Notes under the pieces: model-generated
What the model saw: only the letters and a program-made list of their open reading frames with translations
Database searches by the model: none
What the model was told of the DNA's origin: nothing
NCBI GenBank assembly: GCA_964464175.1
Contig: CAYXFD010000018.1
Span: 1-59,833 of the forward strand
Origin: CAYXFD01 sp964464175
GTDB taxonomy: Bacteria > Cloacimonadota > Cloacimonadia > Cloacimonadales > JAJBBL01
Length of the DNA stretch: 59,833 bases
Direction of reading: 5' to 3'
Shown here: piece by piece, positions 28,993-37,704 of the stretch
How the letters are laid out: each line of letters begins with the position of its first letter
How positions within the stretch are numbered: position 1 is the stretch's first letter
Program-made: the position numbers and the translations under genes

Positions 28993-29879
28993 AGTGGTAT
29001 TCTTTCCCTGATCATATAAAGATATTCAACTAAGATCTCATTTGAAGGCATATTCTTGACTAATTTATAGGAGTCATCGAGAAGTTTTTCTGCAGTCTTG
29101 CGTGCTTTCTCCAGGCCGAGGATCGATGGATAAGTCGCTTTGTAATTACGGGCATCTTCTCCCGGTTCTCTTCCTAAGACTTCACTTGTTCCGATCTCAT
29201 CGAGGATATCGTCAATAATCTGATAGGCAAATCCGACATTGAGAGCAAAATTCTGTAAGGCAAGTGCTACATTTTCTTCCGCATCGGCAAGAACGCTTGC
29301 CAGGTCCATTGCCGCCTGAAGCAAAGAGCCGGTCTTCTTCATATGGATATACCTCAGAACATTTATTCTTGCTTTCGTGCTCGTAACTAAAACATCAACT
29401 GTCTGACCCCCCAGAACTCCCCGGGTCGAAATAGCTCTTGCTAAAACTCCAATACAAGCAGAGGCATTTGCCGTATTCTTAATGGCAGTGAGCACTTCGA
29501 AAGCTTTGGTGATCAGGGCATCCCCGGCTAATATGGCTACAGCTTCTCCGAACTTTTTATGACAGCTGGGTTCGTTCCTCCGAACATCGGAATTATCTAT
29601 ACTGGGTAAGTCATCATGGATCAAGGAGGCCGTATGAACCATCTCAATAGCACAGGCTGCCGGTACTACAGCTTTTAAAGCCGAGGCATTTCGTTTACCT
29701 TTAAGCATCTCGTAGGTGGCAAAAAAAATGATCGGTCGTAATCGCTTTCCTCCGGAAAAAACCGAATAACGCATTGCTTCATAAAGCTGTTCAGGATAGT
29801 TGTCCGTTTCTGTTAAAAACTCATCTAATGCTTTCTCTACGATAACTTTGCGTGAGTCAAAATACTTGTCCAGTACCAA
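28989..29879 (-). CDS. Polyprenyl diphosphate synthase, probably geranylgeranyl diphosphate synthase
   Basis: 296 residues. The first Asp-rich motif is DDLPSID at 89-95 (DDx4D, bacterial type), and the second is in YQIIDDILDEIG near 217. GGKRLRP is at 43-49. The residue five before the first Asp is Ala84 (HTASLIHDD), where farnesyl synthases of this type carry an aromatic. In this family a small residue there allows a longer (C20) product. The start codon is TTG at 29879 with AGAGGT upstream. It is the first gene of the leftward lipid operon and overlaps ubiA by 4 bp. Confidence 0.88.
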   Translation of the reverse strand: MVLDKYFDSRKVIVEKALDEFLTETDNYPEQLYEAMRYSVFSGGKRLRPIIFFATYEMLKGKRNASALKAVVPAACAIEMVHTASLIHDDLPSIDNSDVRRNEPSCHKKFGEAVAILAGDALITKAFEVLTAIKNTANASACIGVLARAISTRGVLGGQTVDVLVTSTKARINVLRYIHMKKTGSLLQAAMDLASVLADAEENVALALQNFALNVGFAYQIIDDILDEIGTSEVLGREPGEDARNYKATYPSILGLEKARKTAEKLLDDSYKLVKNMPSNEILVEYLYMIRERIPL

Positions 29880-30006
29880 ATTCTACCTCTCTTTTTTTGA
29901 TTCAACTCTGTCTGTTTCTATTCTCTCAAGCTATAAACTAATAATACCGTCGAAGAAAATATTAGAAATCTGTCCTTTGCTGATGAATAGACAGCATTTA
30001 CCGGAA

Positions 30007-31038
30007 TCACTGGGAATCGAGTATGATCTTAGTCCCTGTTCTGGCTGATTGATATGCTGCCAAAATTATCTCCAGGGATTTCCTGCCGTCTCTTCCGTTA
30101 GTATTAGGTGTTGTTTCACCTTTCAGGGCATCGATGACATTTCGGTAATAGGGGAAATGTCCTGAGCCGTAAACTGTCTGAGGCTGATAACTAACCTCTT
30201 CCAGGAATTTATCATCGTCGTCATAGTCTTCGAAATCCCAGGCTTCAACCTTATTCAAAGCTATACCGCCAATCTTGACTGTACCCTTTTCTCCCAGAAT
30301 GGTGATAGAACCTTCATAATTCTTGGGAAAAGTCAACATGGTAACGTTTATGGTGCCGACAGCTCCATTTCTAAATCTGATAACCGCAGCTCCTGTATCC
30401 TCTGCTTCTATCTTCCTCGCCATAGTTGCTGTTTCTGCCATTACCGATTCTACCGGTCCCAGCAACCAGTACAGGGCATCGATATAATGACTTGCCTGAT
30501 TGAGGAATGCTCCGCCATCTAACTGCCAGGTACCTCTCCAGCTTGCCATATCATAATAGGATTGAGGTCTTTGCCAGAAAACATTCGACTGTGCCAGATA
30601 GATCTTCCCAAACCGTCCTTTATCTATTGCCTTTTTTAGAAGCTGCATCGTGGGGTTGAGCCTGTTCTGCTTCACTACGTATAAATGAACACCCTGCTCA
30701 TCGCAGGCAGTGATCAGGTTGTCGGCAGAGGCTAAATCAATTGCCATCGGCTTTTCAGTAAGGACATTTATCTTCTTCTGGGCTACCTCAATACCTATTT
30801 CCGGATGAAGTCCGCTCGGTGTGCAGATAACTGCCAGATCCAATTTCTCTTTGCTTATCATCTGCTTGTAATCTTGGTAAAATGAAGCCAAACTGTAATT
30901 ATCGGCTGCTTCTTTCGCTCTTTCCGTAATTATATCAGCACAAGTGACAAATTTGGCATCGTCTAAATGGGTTGCTGCCTCGAAATGTTTTCCTGATATT
31001 CTGCCACAACCTATCAAACCCATTCTAATCATCTTCAT
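30007..31038 (-). CDS. Gfo/Idh/MocA-family oxidoreductase, WbpB/WlbA-like sugar-acid dehydrogenase
   Basis: About 343 residues from the ATG at 31038, which has GAGGAG seven bases upstream; a longer frame to 31131 has no Shine-Dalgarno. The NAD-binding motif GLIGCGRISGKH is at 7-18, and the conserved lysine lies in VLTEKPMAID near residue 95. VVKQNRLNPTMQLLKKAIDKG and WRGTWQLDGGAFLNQASHYID (read in two parts WRGTWQLDGG and AFLNQASHYID) match the UDP-N-acetylglucosaminuronate 3-dehydrogenase (WbpB/WlbA) group. Likely role: surface-sugar synthesis. A promoter is visible at 31149-31176. Confidence 0.82.
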   Translation of the reverse strand: MKMIRMGLIGCGRISGKHFEAATHLDDAKFVTCADIITERAKEAADNYSLASFYQDYKQMISKEKLDLAVICTPSGLHPEIGIEVAQKKINVLTEKPMAIDLASADNLITACDEQGVHLYVVKQNRLNPTMQLLKKAIDKGRFGKIYLAQSNVFWQRPQSYYDMASWRGTWQLDGGAFLNQASHYIDALYWLLGPVESVMAETATMARKIEAEDTGAAVIRFRNGAVGTINVTMLTFPKNYEGSITILGEKGTVKIGGIALNKVEAWDFEDYDDDDKFLEEVSYQPQTVYGSGHFPYYRNVIDALKGETTPNTNGRDGRKSLEIILAAYQSARTGTKIILDSQ

Positions 31039-31148
31039 CAAAAACTCCTCTTCTGCATATCTGATTGCTATCTTTGACATTACAACAACAGCGACCGATA
31101 ATCTACCGTTAATTAAGTCGAAAATACACAACTATGCACTCTATTGCT

Positions 31149-31176
31149 ATTTTAGGTATTCAAAGCAAATTGTCAA
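31149..31176 (-). promoter_or_regulatory. Candidate sigma-70-type promoter of the WbpB-like gene
   Basis: On the minus strand: TTGACA (31176-31171), 16-bp spacer, TAAAAT (31154-31149). The coding start is 111 bp downstream. Both hexamers are close to consensus, but activity in this phylum is assumed. Confidence 0.5.
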
Positions 31177-31381
31177 TAAAAATAATTGTTTCGGCTGTTC
31201 TCTGAGGTTTCCTACTCTTCTGCGTCAGACCATCTACCCGCCCATAATTGTGATAATTATCATAAGTGCTTAATAATATCCCCTTCTGCTACAAAACAAA
31301 CTTCAACCAGCTGCTTCGGAATGATATCTAAATCTGACTCCATCAGATAGCAAGGAAAGATTGAGTGTTTTAAGAAACTTT

Positions 31382-31409
31382 TTGACAAAAGAGTCGTTTA
31401 TTTTATGTT
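31382..31409 (+). promoter_or_regulatory. Candidate sigma-70-type promoter of the 31429 gene
   Basis: TTGACA at 31382-31387, 16-bp spacer, TATGTT at 31404-31409. The AAAGGAG Shine-Dalgarno of the gene begins about ten bases further on, so the leader would be short. Confidence 0.45.
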
Positions 31410-31428
31410 GTAGTTAAAGGAGAGTGAT

Positions 31429-31872
31429 ATGAAAAGAATAGTCCTCATAAGTATATTTATCATCATTCTTTCGGTAATGAATCTCTATTCGGATCAATGG
31501 AACAGCGGAACAAACGATCCCTATATAAATCTTAGAGGTTTGCTGAATCCGAATACTATGAAAATGAATCACACCATGTCTTTTATGACCGGAGTTTCCT
31601 CGAGCGGCAGCGGTTTCTATCGCTCAGTTTATACTAATCATCTCTTCTTCAACCTCCACCCCAAAGTAGAACTAAATCTCGACCTGAATTTTGTTAATTA
31701 CGGTACTACTCAATGGAATGATACTTTTTCCATAAAAGCCAATGACGATAATAACAGCCGGTTAGTTCCGGAGTTTTCCCTGCAGTACCGACCCACAGAT
31801 AATACGAGTATCAAGATAGAGTTCCGCTCTATGGGTTCTTATCAGCAGAATAGTTACCGGTGGTGGGAATAA
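31429..31872 (+). CDS. Small secreted outer-membrane-type beta protein
   Basis: 147 residues with a signal peptide (MKRIVLISIFIIILSVMNLYS). The mature part has alternating strands typical of outer-membrane beta-barrel or envelope proteins: MNHTMSFMTGVSSSG, SVYTNHLFFNLHPKVELNLDLNFV and SLQYRPTDNTSIKIEFRSMG. It ends on two Trp and a Glu. It is not assigned to a named family. AAAGGAG precedes the ATG by 6 nt. Its stop codon is directly followed by the TTG start of the prepilin peptidase gene, so the two are cotranscribed. Confidence 0.7.
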   Translation: MKRIVLISIFIIILSVMNLYSDQWNSGTNDPYINLRGLLNPNTMKMNHTMSFMTGVSSSGSGFYRSVYTNHLFFNLHPKVELNLDLNFVNYGTTQWNDTFSIKANDDNNSRLVPEFSLQYRPTDNTSIKIEFRSMGSYQQNSYRWWE

Positions 31873-32646
31873 TTGCCCTTATTTCTTGAAATTCTTTTCA
31901 TCATAATAATTGGCTCTTCCCTTGGAAGTTTTTTTAATGTTTGTATCTACCGCATTCCCCTGAAGAAATCGATCGTCTTTCCGGCTTCCCATTGTCCTGA
32001 CTGTTCCCGACCTATACCTAAACGATTAAACATACCGCTCATAGGTTTTTTTTTAACTCTCGGTAAATGCCGTGAATGCGGGAGTAAAATCCATTGGCAT
32101 TATCCTCTGGTTGAGTTTCTTACCCCTTTGTTATTGTTATTGCTATTTTTCCGCTTTGATAGTCAGTTTTCCTTCCTCTATTTTAAGTATGTACTCTTGA
32201 TCAGTCTGTTTATCATTGTTTTCTTTATTGACTCCTTCTTTAGAATAATCCCCGATGTTCTCTCAATTCCTTTGATCATAGCAGGCTTAATAGCTTCCCT
32301 ACACCCATCCAATGATCTTACACTGTTTTCTTCTCTAATCGGTGGCGCAAGTGGGTTTTTTTTCTTTTACCTGATCTCCTTCTCATATTGGAAGCTGACC
32401 GGAAAAATGGGGATGGGGGGAGGTGATATAAAACTGGTAACGGCAATTGGAACCTTCATTGGAATCATTGGGATTCTGTTTACGATTCTCGTTTCTTCAA
32501 TTCTCGCTCTTATCATTTTATTGCTTATCAGGCACAATCTGAAGAAAGAGTTTCCTTTCGGTCCTTTTCTGATCGGCGGTACTATGATCTATCTCTTTTG
32601 GGGTAACCGGATCATTGACTGGTATCTAAGTTATTTTTTCAGCTAA
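31873..32646 (+). CDS. Prepilin peptidase (A24 family, PilD-like)
   Basis: 257 residues with about seven membrane segments. The N-terminal methylase-type domain has GSFFNVCIYRIP and the zinc-binding pairs CPDC (near 41) and CREC (near 66). The aspartic protease residues are in FFIDSFFRIIPD near 118 and in GMGGGDIKL near 183. It cleaves and methylates type IV pilins or type II secretion pseudopilins. The start is TTG immediately after the TAA of the previous gene, with GGTGGGA five bases upstream; that sequence lies inside the upstream coding end, a sign of coupled translation. No pilin genes are nearby. Confidence 0.88.
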   Translation: MPLFLEILFIIIIGSSLGSFFNVCIYRIPLKKSIVFPASHCPDCSRPIPKRLNIPLIGFFLTLGKCRECGSKIHWHYPLVEFLTPLLLLLLFFRFDSQFSFLYFKYVLLISLFIIVFFIDSFFRIIPDVLSIPLIIAGLIASLHPSNDLTLFSSLIGGASGFFFFYLISFSYWKLTGKMGMGGGDIKLVTAIGTFIGIIGILFTILVSSILALIILLLIRHNLKKEFPFGPFLIGGTMIYLFWGNRIIDWYLSYFFS

Positions 32647-32685
32647 AAACGAAGTGAAGAAAATCTCATAGGACAGTTATAAAGA

Positions 32686-33960
32686 TCAGACAAATTCCCA
32701 GTCGGTCAAGAGTTCATCCGCTATCAAAACATCCCTGTTCAGAATAGATTTGATCTGCTCCCGGTGCACTCCGTCAATTGTCAAACCGTCCGGATTAAAC
32801 ATGTTACTACTGAGAACCACAATCTCAGGTACATTTTTTAGTTTTCTCAGTTCTTCCCGGATATCGTGAAAAGTTAACAGACCTGAAACCGTAATCGTTT
32901 CTCCGAAAAACCGATTCTTCACACCCAGCACTTCGATCTGCGTATCCGGAAGCGATTTGCTGATCTCCCCTGCTATCATAGAGAGGAATTTCCGAGCGAG
33001 CATCCCGGTAACAAAGAGAGTTGATTTACCCTTAAGCGATTCAATGAATCTTTCCCGCTTTTTTCTCCAATTATCGAGCAAAGCTCTGATCATTCCAATC
33101 CCGTTTTCTATCTGGCAAAAATCTGCATAATAATCATCTCCCGGGATCTTTTCCTCTGCTAAAATGAATAGCTCATCCGCACAGTAAAGCTGACTAAAAC
33201 CTGACTCCGAAACCAACCGATTACTGAATGAAATGATCTTCCGGGCTTGTATTGGGGTTACCGGTTTTAAAGGGTAGAGACCTTTTCTGTATTTAGTTAA
33301 ACCCACTGGGACCAGACCTATCGACAAGGTATTGATCCCCGGCTGGCAGAGATCGCTGATCGTTTTCTCTAATTGTTCATCGTCATTTATTCCCGGCATT
33401 ACTACTATCTGGGTATGAAAACTGATCCCTTTTGCCGATAGGAAGCTCAAACGCTCCATGATGTTCATTTCCCGCCGATACCCCATCACTCTCTTCCTTA
33501 AAACCGGATCTGAAGTATGAACAGATACATAAAGAGGGCTCAATCTTTCTTCGACAATTCTCTGAAGTTCTCTTTCCGACAGATTGTTTAAAGAGATATA
33601 ATTACCATAAACGAATGAGAACAGATAATCATCATCCTTAACGTAAAGACTGTTGCGGAGATTTTGCGGCATCTGATCGATGAAACAGAAAATACAATTA
33701 TTGCAGCATTCTTTTAGCTTGTAAGGTTCAGGTTCTATCCCGAGCTTGTTCTGCCAGTCCTGGCGTATGACTATTTCTCTTTCACCATCTTCTCCCGGTT
33801 TTTGAACTACAAAAACGAGTTCCGGTTCGGAAGAATGGAATTGTAAGCCGATAAAGTCGTCAATCTGATTACCATTGATACTGATTATCATATCTCCGGC
33901 AGCTAATCCACTCTTTGCAGCAATACTATGTTGTCTGACCCTGCTAATCTCTAAAGGAAT
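32686..33960 (-). CDS. DUF512 radical-SAM protein with N-terminal PDZ domain, probable ATT start
   Basis: The frame from an internal ATG at 33891 is 401 residues. Extending upstream in frame adds 23 codons that restore the start of a PDZ-like domain (EISRVRQHSIAAKSGLAAGD before MIISINGNQI). The extension has no ATG, GTG or TTG; the codon in the right place is ATT at 33960, with GAGAGG six bases before it. The cluster motif CCNNCIFCFIDQMP is near residue 85 of the extended protein. The DUF512 domain follows (FCQIENGIGMIR, STLFVTGMLARKFL, GETITVSGLLTFHDI). Function of the family is unsettled. It follows the permease gene by 21 bp. Confidence 0.83.
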   Translation of the reverse strand: MPLEISRVRQHSIAAKSGLAAGDMIISINGNQIDDFIGLQFHSSEPELVFVVQKPGEDGEREIVIRQDWQNKLGIEPEPYKLKECCNNCIFCFIDQMPQNLRNSLYVKDDDYLFSFVYGNYISLNNLSERELQRIVEERLSPLYVSVHTSDPVLRKRVMGYRREMNIMERLSFLSAKGISFHTQIVVMPGINDDEQLEKTISDLCQPGINTLSIGLVPVGLTKYRKGLYPLKPVTPIQARKIISFSNRLVSESGFSQLYCADELFILAEEKIPGDDYYADFCQIENGIGMIRALLDNWRKKRERFIESLKGKSTLFVTGMLARKFLSMIAGEISKSLPDTQIEVLGVKNRFFGETITVSGLLTFHDIREELRKLKNVPEIVVLSSNMFNPDGLTIDGVHREQIKSILNRDVLIADELLTDWEFV

Positions 33961-33981
33961 GAAACACCTCTCTAACAGCTA

Positions 33982-35034
33982 TTATTCATCACTAATTATC
34001 GCAGAAATAATACTCGCCTCATTAACCTCTTTGATAACAATGTTGATAGCTGAGGTTATCGGAACTGCCAGGATCATCCCGACAGCTCCCCAAACCCAAC
34101 CCCAAAAAATCAAGGAGATCATAACAACGATCGGAGAGAGGTTTAACTTCTCGCCCATAACATTAGGCTCTATGATGTTCCCAAAAACCATCTGAGTCAG
34201 AGTCAACATAGCACTCAACCCTATAAAACGCCAACCGAATCCATATTGCAGAAAACAGATCAAGATCGGAAAAGCCGACGCAACAAAAGAACCGAAATTA
34301 GGGATGTAGTTAAGCACAAAGAGCAATATACCTGACATTAAAACGAAATCAACTTTAAAAATCAAAACAAAGAACATCCCGGTTAATGCTGTACCCAGAC
34401 TTATCAGAGTTTTGCTTAGAAAATACTTCTTCATCTGTTCCTGAATGTTGTTGATCAGGTGCAGTGTCTGTTTGTTACGGCTATCAGTTAAAACTTTCTT
34501 GACCCTGTTACCTAATTTATCAATACCACCGACAATAAACACCAAAAAAATCAGAGTCAGGAATAATTTGATAAAAAAATCAAAAAATGTTCCCATTGTT
34601 CCTGAAACAAAGCGGGTAATAGAAAAATTTCCGGGCGTCAAGATACTTCTTTGATCGAACCAGTCCGGAATCCGTGAAAAAATTCCCTCCATCTTTAAGA
34701 TCAAAACCTGCAAATCTGTATAAGACTGGTTGATAACCTCTACCATCTTTTCCTGATACTTGGGAAACTCGATAACCAGTGAATAGACAGCAGAATAAAT
34801 CACGAAAAGGATAACCGCGAAAAACACCAGAATAATCATCATCATTGTGATGATAGCGAAAAATTTAGGGACTTTGCGCCTGTAAAGAGCGGCATTTAAA
34901 GGAGCAAAGATAAACGTTAAAAATATGGCAAAAGTCAAGGGGATGAAGATCGTTTTCAGCTCCTTCAAGATAATGACCAAGATAGTCAACGCAATTATCC
35001 CTAAGGAAATTTTGATCCATTTCAAATTATCCAT
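33982..35034 (-). CDS. AI-2E-type permease (PerM/YdiK family)
   Basis: 350 residues, normal for the family, with about seven membrane helices: three near the N-terminus (9-85), one near 150-175 and three or four after 205. The family motifs FVLNYIPNFGSFVASAFP (near 239) and NIIEPNVMGEKLNLSPIVVMISLIFWGWVWG (given as NIIEPNVMGEKLNLSP and VVMISLIFWGWVWG) are intact. Members export small molecules such as AI-2 or act as Na/H antiporters; substrate is not readable. AGGTGG lies upstream of the ATG. Same transcript as the DUF512 gene. Confidence 0.87.
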   Translation of the reverse strand: MDNLKWIKISLGIIALTILVIILKELKTIFIPLTFAIFLTFIFAPLNAALYRRKVPKFFAIITMMMIILVFFAVILFVIYSAVYSLVIEFPKYQEKMVEVINQSYTDLQVLILKMEGIFSRIPDWFDQRSILTPGNFSITRFVSGTMGTFFDFFIKLFLTLIFLVFIVGGIDKLGNRVKKVLTDSRNKQTLHLINNIQEQMKKYFLSKTLISLGTALTGMFFVLIFKVDFVLMSGILLFVLNYIPNFGSFVASAFPILICFLQYGFGWRFIGLSAMLTLTQMVFGNIIEPNVMGEKLNLSPIVVMISLIFWGWVWGAVGMILAVPITSAINIVIKEVNEASIISAIISDE

Positions 35035-35495
35035 CTTTTACCACCTACTTATGTCTTGAACAGCTCAATGCTTAACAAACTTATCAGACCATCTCCGGTT
35101 TAGGATATTCCTTATGCTATCTCCGATAAATTAAGGGGAGATTAATCCTGACAGCCCTCTTAAGTAATATCAGTGTTCTTTCTTTATTCTGTCTGAAAAA
35201 AAGAATCAATCCCATACCTTTTGTCAAGTATAAACTTCACGTTCGAGAGTAGTCAAGAACTGCATTGAGAAAGTCTTATAATAATAAATAACCCATTATC
35301 TGATCCAGTAACTTGATACTGCTTTAGCAGCAACGTCCTTTTACTCAATAATCTCTGAGAACAGAATTCTATAGATAATGCTACGAATTCTGACAATACA
35401 GCAGCTAAATCTATAATGCCCCAATCAGGGTTTTCAAAGATGGCTGAATGAAGCAGCTCTATATCTATAATCAGTTTTCTCTCGATCTCTCCCTG
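35035..35495. other. Intergenic region, no gene seen
   Basis: 460 bp between two leftward genes. AT-rich with scattered stops in all frames. I see no strong hairpin with a T-tract, repeat or RNA gene. Confidence 0.5.
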
Positions 35496-37256
35496 TTACT
35501 TCATCATCATCATTTTATTCATCTGATCATAATGGTCGGTAAGCAGTCTGTAGAAATAAATACCTGTAGCAGTTTCTTTCCCCTGGCTGTCTAATCCATC
35601 CCAAAAAATCTCATACTTACCTGCTTTTTGAATACCGGAAACAAGAATTTTTACTAATTGGCCTTTCAGGTTATAAATCTGCAAGGCAACCGCAGTCTCT
35701 TCTCTCAAACTGTATTCGATAGTAGTGTCAGGATTAAAAGGATTGGGGTAGTTTCTGATTAGGGCTGTTTCATAAACCGGAGTTATTACCTCTTCCTCCT
35801 CCTGCAATGTAATCGCTATCGGACCGTAGAAAACCGCTGTTAAGTCTAAATCTATTGAGTTCAACCAATAAAAATAATCAACTCCGGTCACAACCTCTTC
35901 ATCAAAGAATATGTACTCTGTTGTTAGGGAAGTATTGGTTCCCGGTATTATACTATTTGAAATCTCCTTAGCCTCAGATAGATCGCTGCTGGTGTTACGG
36001 TAGATTTTAAAGCCGAGTAAATTAGCCTCTGTCTCTGTTATCCATGATACTTCCACATAAGCATTATTACTATCATTGTTAACTGCAGCAGTAAAGGAAG
36101 AGAGTTCTATTGGTAAAGGATCATATTCTTCCGAACCTATACCCCATTCGCTAAAACTCGTAACATTGGAGATTTTGACTCTCGGAGGCGACACAGAAAC
36201 TACTTCAAAATCTTCAACGTTAACTACATCCCAGATATAATCTATAGCAGCATTGACTGGTCTCTTAAGGACGAAAATATCATTGAGATCCGGTGGTAGC
36301 TCCGGAATGTCAGAAAGATCAAATGTTATGGCAACCTCAAAAGATTCACATACAGCCCCAATCTTATAGTAGTAATCATCAAAAAAGATCGAAACACCTT
36401 CAGGTAACTCACCACCGCCATCTGCGATAATCTTATTAGCCAAAAGAGTCTTTTTGGCTTCTACTTCCTCACCATCTTCCATATAAGTTTCAGGAACGAT
36501 GAATGAAAAATCGAATTGAAGCCCTAAATCATCCATAAAATCAATAGAAACATTGTTAAGTGTACCCTCATCTTCAAACACATGTGAGGCAACCAGAGTA
36601 TTAATATCAGCTCCTTTGACTTCAACCGTTGCATCATAGAATTGTTCGGTTACTTGCTCAAAGGAGATAAAATCGAATACGACCTGGCCAAAACCATTAT
36701 CTAACCGAGCAGCCCAAACGGGATCACTCTCACCGTAATTAATTACACCGAATCCGTAAGCTTCCGAATAATCTCCCGGCCCGCCGGCAATAACAGGATA
36801 ATGTACCAATACTTCAATCTGAAAATTATCAGCTACCACTACAGTCTCGCCGTTTAACTCAATACTGCCGTAACCGTTAGTATATATTCTGTAGTCACCA
36901 AGCTCTTCATCACCAATCGGTTCTCCGGGACTGACAACATTAATATGCCCGAAAGATTGTAGATCAAATCCAGACATATAAACTGTTACTTCATCTTCTT
37001 CCTCAATCAGATCCTCAAATCCTGTCGAATTGTTATAATAAGACACTGTTAGAGGATCATTCCAGTCAAAACCTGTCCAGGCATAGTAATTAGACCCAAA
37101 TACCGAGAACATTACCGGACCATACGCCGGAAACCATCTCCATACCCCTTCAAAATCCTCAATATCAAAAGTAATAGACTGGGAAAACAAAAAAGATTGT
37201 CCTGTTATCAGAAATAGCACCAATAAATAAAAAACCGGTCTTCTCAGTAAACTCAT
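35496..37256 (-). CDS. Secreted protein with FlgD-like C-terminal sorting domain
   Basis: 586 residues. The signal peptide is residues 1-25 (FYLLVLFLITGQSFLFSQ). The body is acidic and beta-rich with many aromatic/Asp strands (EDFEGVWRW, YYAWTGFDWNDPLTVSYYN). It has no enzyme motif that I recognise. A fibronectin-type module around 385-480 (NAYVEVSWITETEANLLGFKIYRN) precedes the sorting module: RNYPNPFNPDTTIEYSL, QIYNLKGQLVKIL and TGIYFYRLLTDHYDQMNKMM. The linker plus sorting tail closely resembles that of the metalloprotease at 20073-22427 (ESNLNGFNLYRN versus EANLLGFKIYRN). Surface or secreted; role unknown. Confidence 0.8.
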   Translation of the reverse strand: MSLLRRPVFYLLVLFLITGQSFLFSQSITFDIEDFEGVWRWFPAYGPVMFSVFGSNYYAWTGFDWNDPLTVSYYNNSTGFEDLIEEEDEVTVYMSGFDLQSFGHINVVSPGEPIGDEELGDYRIYTNGYGSIELNGETVVVADNFQIEVLVHYPVIAGGPGDYSEAYGFGVINYGESDPVWAARLDNGFGQVVFDFISFEQVTEQFYDATVEVKGADINTLVASHVFEDEGTLNNVSIDFMDDLGLQFDFSFIVPETYMEDGEEVEAKKTLLANKIIADGGGELPEGVSIFFDDYYYKIGAVCESFEVAITFDLSDIPELPPDLNDIFVLKRPVNAAIDYIWDVVNVEDFEVVSVSPPRVKISNVTSFSEWGIGSEEYDPLPIELSSFTAAVNNDSNNAYVEVSWITETEANLLGFKIYRNTSSDLSEAKEISNSIIPGTNTSLTTEYIFFDEEVVTGVDYFYWLNSIDLDLTAVFYGPIAITLQEEEEVITPVYETALIRNYPNPFNPDTTIEYSLREETAVALQIYNLKGQLVKILVSGIQKAGKYEIFWDGLDSQGKETATGIYFYRLLTDHYDQMNKMMMMK

Positions 37257-37704
37257 GATTCTTCCTCCATCTGTTTAAGTAACAAAATATTCCAAATTTT
37301 GTGTTTTTCCGCATTCTCTCTATCAGATAACGTGATAAATATAGAGCAACCTCAAAACTTAACCCTGTGATTTATTTTCTTAAATCCAACTGCCGGTGAT
37401 AATTGTCAAGATTAATTTGGCTTGTTTCTCATTTGAATTCTGCAATTATTCTTTGAAGAATCAAGCTATAAGTAGTTTTGGTAGCTTTTGAGATCTAAAA
37501 AGTGGACTGATCAATTATTCTCCCGGATATTTTGGTTTTTGCAGGCAGAGAACTTTCATTCTTTTGCTTATAGTTCCTTTAGGAGTTGCGGACGGGTATA
37601 AAAAGGTCGTAGCAAAAAAAAGGATCGATAACAGTGTCAATTTATTGATTGACAAAAAGAGGAGTAAAAAGGTTTCTTCTTGAAGCAATTGAAAAGAGGT
37701 GTAG
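37257..37704. other. Intergenic region between divergent genes, with a shared upstream motif
   Basis: The 450-bp spacer carries a segment at 37522-37578 whose ends (CCCGGATAT and TTATAGTTCCT) match the segment at 15546-15593. A TTGACA at about 37650 lies near the dnaX start without a clear -10 box. No coding potential seen. Confidence 0.5.
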
